Assembly: GCA_902488965.1 (NCBI GenBank)
Contig: CABTYA010000042.1
Coordinates: 1-8,716 of the forward strand
Direction: 5' to 3'
From: an uncultured Veillonellaceae bacterium
GTDB taxonomy: Bacteria; Bacillota; Negativicutes; Veillonellales; Negativicoccaceae
Length of the DNA stretch: 8,716 nucleotides
The notes below the pieces were generated by a model. It worked only from the letters and a program-made list of their open reading frames with translations, searched no databases and was not told the origin of the DNA. A program made the position numbers and the translations under genes. Positions 1 through 5,857 of this stretch are shown piece after piece. The stretch's first letter is position 1; every line of letters begins with the position of its first letter.

Positions 1-569
1 CCCCCGGCCGGCCGGCCCCCCGCCGCGAACGGGGCACCCGTGGGGCCGGCGTCGGGGCGGGAGAGCCCGCCCGCGGCGGCGCCCGCACCGAACCCCCCCG
101 CCGTACCCGTGGTGTGCCAGTAGTAGTAGGATTCGGGGATGATGCTTTCGCCGACACGGCCGCCGACTTCAAAGCCGGCGACAAGGGCGGTGATGAGGTC
201 GCGCCCCGATGCGCCGACCGCTTGCGCGGCGGCGACGGCGGCCGGTATGACGACCGTTCCGAGGTGAATGACGGAGGGATTGTGCAGGTCGTCAAAATCG
301 AGTGCATGCGAGGCGGCGCCGTTGGCCAAGGCGGCCAGCGGCGCGGAGTCAGTCGCATAGCCCGCGCCCGCGACCCAGCAGGCCGATCCGCCGGCACCGG
401 CCAAGGCGGTCTCCCGCAGGATTCGGGCGGCGGGTTCGTCCGCACCGGCGATGGCGACGCCCGCCCAATCGAGCAAGGCCTCGCGGGCGTAGCGGACGGT
501 GGCCGCGGGCAGGTCGTCATAGCGCAAGTTGGCGGCAAAGCGACTCAAAACGGCAGTTTCATTCATCAT
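1..569 (-). CDS. MmgE/PrpD family protein, N-terminal part (cut by window edge)
   Basis: Reading the minus strand from ATG at 569 gives 189 open codons with no stop before the edge; the family is usually about 450 residues, so about 60% is missing. The family signature NGAASHALDFDD is at residues 83-94. It is followed by H102, the VVIPAAVAAAQ helix (residues 106-116), a GFEVGGRVG stretch (132-140) and HTTGTAGGFGAGAAAG (152-167), all in the family's order. Known members include 2-methylcitrate dehydratase PrpD, iminodisuccinate epimerase and cis-aconitate decarboxylase. The substrate cannot be told from this fragment. A second ATG at 566 is also possible: the AAGG at 578-575 overlaps the upstream stop codon and lies 5 nt from the first ATG and 8 nt from the second. 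The 7-nt gap to the mutase implies one operon. From about residue 165 on, the match to the family weakens where GC content becomes extreme, probably sequence error. Confidence 0.85.
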   Translation of the reverse strand, partial: MMNETAVLSRFAANLRYDDLPAATVRYAREALLDWAGVAIAGADEPAARILRETALAGAGGSACWVAGAGYATDSAPLAALANGAASHALDFDDLHNPSVIHLGTVVIPAAVAAAQAVGASGRDLITALVAGFEVGGRVGESIIPESYYYWHTTGTAGGFGAGAAAGGLSRPDAGPTGAPFAAGGRPAG

Positions 570-576
570 GGCCGCC

Positions 577-2232
577 TTAGAATGCGATCTTCGGCTGGGC
601 GTATTCGCCGAATTCTTCCCGCAATACGTCACAGATTTCTCCGAGCGTGGCATAGGTCTCAACCGTATCGATCAGACAGGGCATGAGGTTTTCGTCGGAC
701 CGCGCAACGCGGCGCAGACGGAGCAACGCCGCCCGAACGGCATCGTTGTCACGGGTCTGTTTGAACCGGTGGAGTTTTTCGACTTGGCGCACGCCGACGC
801 CGGGGTCTACATGGAGAATGTCGCCCTGCGGATGCGTTTCGGTGTCTGCAAATTCGTTGACGCCGACGACGATGCGTTCCTTGGACTCAATCGATTTCTG
901 ATGGGCGTAGGCGTGCGCCGCCATTTCCGACTGCATGCAGCCCGCCTCGATAGCGGCGACCGCACCGCCGAGTTTGTCGATTTTGCGAATGTATTCCATC
1001 GCTTGCGTTTCGATTTCGTTGGTGAGGTGTTCGATATAGTACGAGCCTGCGAGCGGGTCGATGGTATCGGCAATGCCGCTTTCGTGCGCCAAGAGCTGCT
1101 GCGTCCGCAGAGCGAGCGTCGCCGATTCACGGGTCGGAATCGAGAGCGCTTCGTCTTTGGTGCAGGTGGCGAGGGACTGCGTGCCGCCGAGAATCGCCGC
1201 CATCGCCTGCCACGTGATGCGGACGATGTTGTTGTCCGGCTGTTGGGCGGTGAGGACGGAGCCGGCGGTATGGACGTGGAAACGCAGCATTTGCGCCTTT
1301 GCCTTCGTCGCGCCGAACCGTTCTTTCATGAGTTTCGCCCACAGGCGGCGGGCGGCGCGGAATTTGGCGACTTCGGGGAAGAAGTCCAGCCCCGCGGTGA
1401 AAATCCATGAGATATTGGGGGCGAAGTCGTCGACGTTTTGTCCCGCGGCCAGCGAGGCCTCGATATAGGCAATCGCATTGGCAAAGGCAAACGCGACTTC
1501 CTGCACCATGGAGGCGCCCGCTTCGCGGATGTGGTACGCGCCGACGCTGATGGTGTTCCAGTGGGGGATTTCCTGCGAGCAGTAGGCAAAGGTGTCCGTC
1601 ACCAGTCGCATCGAGGGTCGCGGCGGGAAGATGTACGTGCCGCGGGCGATGTATTCTTTCAGGATGTCGTTTTGGATGGTGCCGCGCAGGTCCTTGGGGG
1701 CGACGCCTTGGCGTTTGCCGACGGCGATGTACATGGCGAGCAGGACGGCGGCGGGGCCGTTGATGGTCATCGAGGTGGAGACTTTGCCGAGCGGGATGCC
1801 GTCGAAGATGTCCTCCATATCACGGAGCGAATCGATGGCGACGCCGACTTTGCCGACTTCACCGGCGGCCAGCGGCGAGTCCGAGTCCAGCCCGATTTGT
1901 GTCGGCAGGTCCATCGCGACGGACAGTCCCGTCGTGCCCATGCTCAGCAAGTACTTGTACAAGTCGTTCGTTTCTTCCGCCGAGGCGATGCCGGAGTACT
2001 GGCGCATCGTCCACAGACGGCCGCGGTACATCGTCGGCTGGATGCCGCGGGTAAAGGGATACGCACCGGGGAATCCGAGATCCTGTGTGTAGTCGAGCGA
2101 TTCGACGTCTTCGGGGGTGTACAGGCGCCGGGCGCGCAATGACGGCCGTTCCGGAAAACGGGCGGTGGCGGCGGCGACACGGTCTTCATAGTGTTGCTGC
2201 GCTTCGTGGAATTGTTCTTGTGCGGTATGCAT
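577..2232 (-). CDS. Methylmalonyl-CoA mutase large (catalytic) subunit, without B12-binding domain
   Basis: A 551-residue protein that covers the substrate-binding TIM-barrel domain of the acyl-CoA mutase family. It would interconvert succinyl-CoA and (R)-methylmalonyl-CoA through adenosylcobalamin radicals in the cytoplasm. Clear blocks are YPFTRGIQPTMYRGRLWTMR (58-77), TGLSVAMDLPTQ (101-112), GTIQNDILKEYIARGTYIFP (184-203) and GAYHIREAG (231-239). Tyr79, Arg197 and His234 align, at a constant offset of 10, with Tyr89, Arg207 and His244 of Propionibacterium shermanii mutase. Isobutyryl-CoA and 2-hydroxyisobutyryl-CoA mutases differ at the Tyr and/or Arg positions, so methylmalonyl-CoA is the likely substrate. 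The chain ends at KIAF, where the single-chain enzymes continue into the B12 domain, so a separate small subunit of about 130-140 residues is expected but is not in the window. The start is fixed by a perfect AAGGAGGT at 2244-2237. The frame upstream is open into the CoA-transferase fragment. Confidence 0.93.
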   Translation of the reverse strand: MHTAQEQFHEAQQHYEDRVAAATARFPERPSLRARRLYTPEDVESLDYTQDLGFPGAYPFTRGIQPTMYRGRLWTMRQYSGIASAEETNDLYKYLLSMGTTGLSVAMDLPTQIGLDSDSPLAAGEVGKVGVAIDSLRDMEDIFDGIPLGKVSTSMTINGPAAVLLAMYIAVGKRQGVAPKDLRGTIQNDILKEYIARGTYIFPPRPSMRLVTDTFAYCSQEIPHWNTISVGAYHIREAGASMVQEVAFAFANAIAYIEASLAAGQNVDDFAPNISWIFTAGLDFFPEVAKFRAARRLWAKLMKERFGATKAKAQMLRFHVHTAGSVLTAQQPDNNIVRITWQAMAAILGGTQSLATCTKDEALSIPTRESATLALRTQQLLAHESGIADTIDPLAGSYYIEHLTNEIETQAMEYIRKIDKLGGAVAAIEAGCMQSEMAAHAYAHQKSIESKERIVVGVNEFADTETHPQGDILHVDPGVGVRQVEKLHRFKQTRDNDAVRAALLRLRRVARSDENLMPCLIDTVETYATLGEICDVLREEFGEYAQPKIAF

Positions 2233-3198
2233 AGTAACCTCCTTATGGCTAACGGGCGGCTTTGACTGTTCCGCCAGGATGTGCAAGGGTAACTGAAAGG
2301 CGGCGGCGAGATCCACCGGTTCGTGGCCGCCGTGGCGCAACGCCGTATGCAGGTAGTCGCACAGCAGCGGGCGAAAATCGGGATGCGCGCAGTGCTCGAT
2401 GATGGTCTCGGCACGGGCGACCGGCGCCAGTCCGCGCGTATCGGCGACGCCGTATTCCGTGATGAAGATCTGGCTGTCGTGTTCGGTGTGGTCGGCGTGG
2501 CTGACCATGGGAACGATTTTGGAAATCGTGCCGCCCTTGCCGACGGACGGTGTCGTAAAAATAGACAGGTAGGCGTTGCGCATGTAGTCGCCCGAGCCGC
2601 CGATGCCGTTGATCATCTTGCTGCCGAAGGCGTGGGTCGAGTTGGCCTGGCCGTAGATATCGAACTCGATCGGCGTATTGATGGCGATGACGCCCAGCCG
2701 GCGAATGACTTCGGGGTTGTTGGATATATCCAGCGGCCGCAGGACGACCGCGCGCCGATAGCATTCGGGATCGTCACGGAACATTTCCCAGACTGCGGGC
2801 GACGGTGTAAACGCACACCCCGACGCGGCGCGAACATGGCCTGAACGAATCAGGTGAAAGACCGCATCCTGCAGGATTTCCGAGTACATCGTCAACGCGG
2901 GGAAGTGCGACTCCGACAGCCCCATCAGGACCGCATTGGCGATGGTGCCGACGCCGGATTGGATGGGCAGCAGTTCGGCGGGGATTCGTCCGCATTTGAC
3001 TTCATGCTCCAAAAATTCGATCAAATGCCCCGCGATGGCTTTCGTGGCGGGCGTCGGTGCGGACAGCGTCCGCACGTGGTCGGGGATATCCGATTCGACG
3101 ATGGCGTCGATCCGGTCAATCCCGCAGTGCAGGTACGGACTGCCGATTCGGTCGGTCGGCGAGTAAATCGGAATCTCGCGCCGATGCGGCGGCTGCAT
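2233..3198 (-). pseudogene. Acetyl-CoA hydrolase/transferase family (succinyl-CoA:acetate or propionate CoA-transferase), N-terminally truncated
   Basis: About 315 residues of the C-terminal part of a class I CoA-transferase of the Cat1/AarC/ScpC type, which is normally about 500 residues. These enzymes move CoA between succinyl-CoA or propionyl-CoA and acetate or succinate. Counting from the in-frame ATG at 3198, visible blocks are PPHRREIPIYSPTDRIGSPY (3-22), LLPIQSGVGTIANAVLMGL (76-94), MYSEILQD (104-111, E107 at the place of the catalytic glutamate that forms the glutamyl-CoA thioester), LRPLDISNNPEVIRRLG (153-169), the NSTHAFG loop (186-192) and NGIGGSGDY (197-205). Both halves of the active site need the N-terminal domain, which is absent, so the product should be inactive. 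No ribosome binding site precedes the ATG at 3198; upstream the DNA is antisense to a LysR gene. No in-frame stop separates it from the mutase; TAG at 2251-2249 and TAA at 2245-2243 lie in another frame. If the junction is an assembly error, the real gene may be intact. Confidence 0.85.
2237..2244 (-). promoter_or_regulatory. Ribosome binding site of the mutase gene
   Basis: AAGGAGGT on the minus strand, 4 nt before the ATG at 2232. It decides the mutase start, because the reading frame is open far upstream (into the CoA-transferase fragment) and offers no stop codon as a boundary. Confidence 0.85.
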
Positions 3199-3205
3199 AT
3201 CGTAC
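3175..3205. other. 5'-to-5' junction of two truncated genes (deletion or misjoin)
   Basis: Transferase-like sequence on the minus strand extends rightward to about 3192 (PPHRREIPI), and LysR-like sequence on the plus strand begins at about 3190 (RLHIVQPAL). The two homologies meet or overlap within the GC-rich string gcggcggctgc at 3186-3196. Nothing that could be a promoter, ribosome binding site or start region for either gene remains. This is what a deletion of roughly 0.7-1 kb spanning both gene starts and their intergenic region would leave; that size is inferred from family lengths. Confidence 0.7.
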
Positions 3206-4008
3206 AGCCGGCGTTGACATATCGGATTGCCATGTTGGAGGAATATCTCGGTGCGCCGATACTTCACACGAAACGCGGCGGCCGCAAGGTGGAGCTCACG
3301 GAGGCGGGGCATTTTCTCTATGAAAGCGCGCAGTACCTGTTGGCGACGGAGGACCGCCTCAAGCGCAGCGTCACGCAGCGGGTGGAAGGGACGGCGGGCA
3401 CGTTGTCGCTGGCGTTGTCGCCGTCGACGGCGGCGCCGTTTTTGCGTGAGCGGCTGATTCCGTTTTCCCGCGAGTATGCGCTGGTGAAGTATCGGATTGC
3501 GGAGGTGTCGATTTCCGTTCAGACGAAATTGCTGTTGGCGGGGGACGCGGAAATCGGCGTGGCCAATGCGCCGCTGTTGGAACCGGAGCATTTTCGGATA
3601 CTCGACCAGCAAGAGGAGCATTTTGTGCTGGCGGCGGGCATCTCGAAGGATCGGTTCGGTATGGATGAAGCGCCGGTGGCGTTGGACGAATTGCACAATG
3701 TGCCGGTGGTATTGTCGCGCGGCTGTGCGGATTTGTTTTTGCAGGCGTGCGATGCGCGGGCGTTGCAGCCCGATGTGCTCAGCATCTGTACGACACGGAC
3801 GGCGGCGTTGGTGTGGGCGCAGGCCAACCGCGCCTGTGCGGTCGTCCCGAAGCAGCCCGGTACGCAGGGCGGGATGCGCTATCATCCGCTGATTGATCCG
3901 CCGCTGTCGGTGTACCGCAGTCTGGTCATCGTGCGCGATCGGCCGCTGACCAAGCCGGCGTACAATTTTTTACAATTTCATCATTATTTGCCGGCGGATT
4001 TAATGTAG
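3184..4008 (+). pseudogene. LysR-type transcriptional regulator, N-terminally truncated
   Basis: From ATG 3184 the frame gives 274 residues; the family is usually about 290-300. Residues 4-19 (LHIVQPALTYRIAMLE) are the recognition part of the LysR winged helix-turn-helix. They continue with YLGAPIL and RKVELTEAG, then the linker and a full effector-binding domain ending in ADLM. The first ~20-25 residues that normally begin the DNA-binding domain (first helix and start of the helix-turn-helix) are missing. The codons upstream in this frame are antisense to the CoA-transferase gene and do not resemble LysR. There is no ribosome binding site near 3184. Divergent placement next to the transferase/mutase operon is the classic arrangement for a LysR activator of that operon, so that target is inferred. 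The gene ends 5 bases before a strong terminator. It could be intact in the true genome if the left junction is artificial. Confidence 0.82.
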
Positions 4009-4013
4009 GCAGC

Positions 4014-4046
4014 AAAAAAACGCGACTCGTGAGAGTCGCGTTTTTT
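4014..4046. terminator. Bidirectional intrinsic terminator
   Basis: A perfect 8-bp stem CGCGACTC/GAGTCGCG (4021-4028 and 4033-4040) with a GTGA loop is flanked by seven A's on the left and six T's on the right. It therefore has a U-tract on either strand. It sits between the convergent LysR gene (ends 4008) and the lipoprotein gene (ends 4055) and should stop both. Confidence 0.93.
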
Positions 4047-4054
4047 ACTATTCG

Positions 4055-4948
4055 TCAGGGAAGCGGGCGGTCGGGATAAATCGCGGTATAGAGCTCTTGC
4101 AGTCCGCGCGCGGCGTAATGGTTCGGGCAAAAGAGCGCGCGACCGGGGACGACGGCAAAACGGCCGTTGCGGACGGCGGGCACGGTCGACCAGGCGCGGT
4201 CCTCGGTGAAGTGCCGCGACAAGGCCTCGGTCGATTCGTCGGCAAAGTGCCAGCGCGTGAGTAAAATCAAATCGGGGGCGGCGGTGATGAGCGCTTCTTC
4301 GGGGAAGGACGACAGCTCGGCTTGCGTGTAGCTGTCGAGCGTATTCGTGACGCCCATATGCCGGATCATGTCGCCGAAGAGCATATCGCCGGCGCCGTAG
4401 GGGGAGCGGTACGCCCAGAGAAAGAGCCGCGGCCGTTGCTCGAGGGGGACGGCACGGGCGGCGGCGAGAATCGCATCGCGGCGGGCGGTGTAGCGGGCGA
4501 TGAGTTCTTCCCCGCGGGCTTCTTCCCGACAAGCGGCGGCAATGCCGCGAATGACGTCGGGGATCTCTTCCAGTGTTTTCGCCGTCCGATAGGTGTGGAC
4601 GGTGATGCCCATATCGGCGAGCGTTTGGCGCTGGCCTTCTTCCATCCATTCGGATACGATGAGCAGGTCGGGTTTGAGCGAGAGAATTTCCTCGACGGTA
4701 TACGCCTGTACCCGGCGGGGCACGGCGCGCGCTTTTTCGACGGAGTACGACATCTCCGTCTTGTCGACCAACTCGGTGACGGCGACGATGCGGCTCGGTT
4801 CGACCAAGTCGAGCAGAATCTCATCGGCGTCGAGATTGAGCGAGATGATCCGCGTCGGCGGGGCGGGTGTCGGCGATGCGGGGGCGGTGCAGGCGGTCAG
4901 CAGCAGGCAGCCGAGCAGCAGGACGAGGGAGAGGATGCGGCGGTTCAT
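4055..4948 (-). CDS. ABC transporter substrate-binding lipoprotein, BtuF/TroA (cobalamin or iron-siderophore) type
   Basis: A 297-residue protein with an N-terminal signal of the lipoprotein kind: MNRR, a hydrophobic stretch, then the lipobox LTAC with Cys20. It should be a lipid-anchored extracytoplasmic protein. A short Pro/Ala/Thr linker leads into a periplasmic-binding-protein class III fold. RIISLNLDADEILLDLV (33-49) matches the first strand and helix of the family, and LSLKPDLLIVS is the usual 'LKPDLV' block. Related proteins deliver vitamin B12, haem or ferric siderophores to an ABC importer. The ligand is not readable from the sequence, and no permease or ATPase gene is nearby, so it is an orphan that must share a transporter. 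Its ATG overlaps the stop of the upstream GT51 gene (ATGA), implying translational coupling; only a weak GGTGG precedes it. B12 is an attractive ligand because the mutase nearby needs it, but this is only a guess. Confidence 0.85.
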   Translation of the reverse strand: MNRRILSLVLLLGCLLLTACTAPASPTPAPPTRIISLNLDADEILLDLVEPSRIVAVTELVDKTEMSYSVEKARAVPRRVQAYTVEEILSLKPDLLIVSEWMEEGQRQTLADMGITVHTYRTAKTLEEIPDVIRGIAAACREEARGEELIARYTARRDAILAAARAVPLEQRPRLFLWAYRSPYGAGDMLFGDMIRHMGVTNTLDSYTQAELSSFPEEALITAAPDLILLTRWHFADESTEALSRHFTEDRAWSTVPAVRNGRFAVVPGRALFCPNHYAARGLQELYTAIYPDRPLP

Positions 4949-5715
4949 GGCGCCACCGCCAATCCGAGATCTTCCGCGTAGGCCTTGTCCGCCGTCGTCG
5001 GGCTGATCATGCCCTGGCGCGTCATCAGCACGAGGACGGTCTTTTGGCGGGCTTTGGCCGCGTCATAATCGCTGAAGGGATTGCGGGCGCTGGGCGCTTG
5101 CGGCAGTCCCGCCAGCATGGCGCATTGGGCCAGCGTGAGCCGTTCGGGCGTCGTATCGAAATAGACGCGGGCGGCCTCGCCGATGCCTGTCGCGCCGCTG
5201 CCATAGTAAATCGTATTGAGATAAATGTCCAAGATTTCATCTTTGGTATAGACGCGCTCCATCTGCGAGGCCAGCAAAATCTCCTGCCCCTTGCGCAGCC
5301 AGGTCCGTTCGTCGGTCAATAATACATTTTTGATGACTTGCTGGGTAATCGTACTCGCGCCTTCTTCCACATCGCCGGCTTGGTAGTTGGCCAGCATCGC
5401 CCGACCGATACTCATCAGATCGACTGCACCGTGTTCATAAAATCGGCGGTCTTCGGTCGCGACAATCGCTTGCCGCAGCAGCAGCGGAATATCGTCGGAC
5501 GCGGTGAAGCCCTTTCGGTCGAGATGCGACTCGAAGTTCTCACGAAACGCGGTCCAGCGACGGTATTGTTCGCGGACATCGTCAAGCGTGAGGGTGTCGG
5601 ATGCGGCGACCGCGGGGCTTGCGCCGCGGGAGGAATCGGCGGTCGGTACTGCCGGATCCGTCCACCAGTAGTAAGCGCCGCCGACGAGCAGCGCCAAAAT
5701 CAGCAGTTTGGTCAT
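4945..5715 (-). CDS. Monofunctional GT51 peptidoglycan glycosyltransferase (MtgA-like)
   Basis: A 256-residue protein with one N-terminal membrane helix (about residues 4-18) and a complete GT51 domain. It would polymerise lipid II into glycan strands on the outer face of the cytoplasmic membrane. The five family motifs appear in order: ATEDRRFYEH (86-95, E88 catalytic), EGASTITQQ (118-126), RKGQE (141-145, E145 the second conserved glutamate), KDEILDIYLNTIYYG (158-172), and the stretch through RVYFDTTPERLTLAQCAMLAGLPQAP (183-208). Motif 2 has GAST instead of the commoner GGST, and motif 1 has EHGAVD instead of EHhGvd; both look tolerable. The chain stops after this domain with no transpeptidase domain, so it resembles MtgA or a class A penicillin-binding protein reduced to its first half. 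The start at 5715 is chosen because AAGGAGG (5727-5721) lies 5 nt upstream; a longer in-frame ATG at 5754 lacks such a site and would place the binding site inside the gene. Confidence 0.9.
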   Translation of the reverse strand: MTKLLILALLVGGAYYWWTDPAVPTADSSRGASPAVAASDTLTLDDVREQYRRWTAFRENFESHLDRKGFTASDDIPLLLRQAIVATEDRRFYEHGAVDLMSIGRAMLANYQAGDVEEGASTITQQVIKNVLLTDERTWLRKGQEILLASQMERVYTKDEILDIYLNTIYYGSGATGIGEAARVYFDTTPERLTLAQCAMLAGLPQAPSARNPFSDYDAAKARQKTVLVLMTRQGMISPTTADKAYAEDLGLAVAP

Positions 5716-5720
5716 AATGG

Positions 5721-5727
5721 CCTCCTT
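5721..5727 (-). promoter_or_regulatory. Ribosome binding site of the GT51 gene
   Basis: AAGGAGG on the minus strand, 5 nt before ATG 5715. It favours this start over the in-frame ATG at 5754, which would add 13 residues ahead of the membrane helix. Confidence 0.8.
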
Positions 5728-5785
5728 ACCTCTATTGTACAATATTTTCACCATAAGAGCCGTAAAAAGAAAAAGAAGAAAGAGC

Positions 5786-5814
5786 TTGCAATTTTATACA
5801 GGTAGTTGTATAAT
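5786..5814 (+). promoter_or_regulatory. Sigma-70 type promoter of argGH
   Basis: TTGCAA (5786-5791) and a perfect TATAAT (5809-5814) are separated by exactly 17 bases, within an AT-rich stretch that contrasts with the GC-rich genes. Transcription would begin near 5821, giving a leader of about 37 nt before argG. No attenuator hairpin is visible in the leader. Confidence 0.85.
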
Positions 5815-5820
5815 TATTGT
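5787..5820 (+). promoter_or_regulatory. Two possible ARG-box-like operator sites (ArgR)
   Basis: TGCAATTTTATACA (5787-5800) and TGTATAATTATTGT (5807-5820) each match 11 of 14 positions of the ARG-box core TGAATWWWWATTCA. Their starts are 20 bases apart, close to the one-turn-pair spacing (about 21) usual for tandem ARG boxes. They overlap the -35 and -10 elements, as expected for arginine repression by ArgR. AT-rich promoter DNA gives such partial matches fairly easily, so this is a suggestion only. Confidence 0.35.
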
Positions 5821-5857
5821 CATCAACACAGTGGCAAACAGTAGAGGAGGACATATC

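Noticed and set aside
1..24. CCGG-rich repeat at the left end as a functional repeat or attachment site
   Set aside because: It is short, occurs once, lies at the edge and inside a coding frame; contig-end error is simpler.
529..1410. A 293-codon plus-strand open frame opposite the mutase (and similar ones at 114-686, 1438-2142 and 2323-2844)
   Set aside because: They lie opposite well-supported genes (mutase, MmgE/PrpD, transferase), have low-complexity Gly/Arg/Asp content and no ribosome binding sites.
577..3885. A single 1102-residue minus-strand open frame
   Set aside because: Its first ~225 residues are antisense to the LysR gene (Arg/His/Gln-rich, no family resemblance). The rest is the transferase fragment plus the mutase, which has its own strong ribosome binding site. 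It is not one natural protein.
4322..4981. A 219-codon plus-strand open frame opposite the binding lipoprotein
   Set aside because: The minus strand shows a lipobox, a binding-protein fold and ATGA coupling; the plus-strand frame ends in Gly/Gln/Arg repeats typical of an antisense frame.
5716..5857. A cobalamin riboswitch or arginine attenuator in the divergent intergenic region
   Set aside because: The space is only 142 bp and shows no B12-box-like sequence or paired terminator hairpins. Possible minus-strand -10 elements (TATAAA, TACAAT) lack convincing -35 partners, so I did not call a GT51 promoter.
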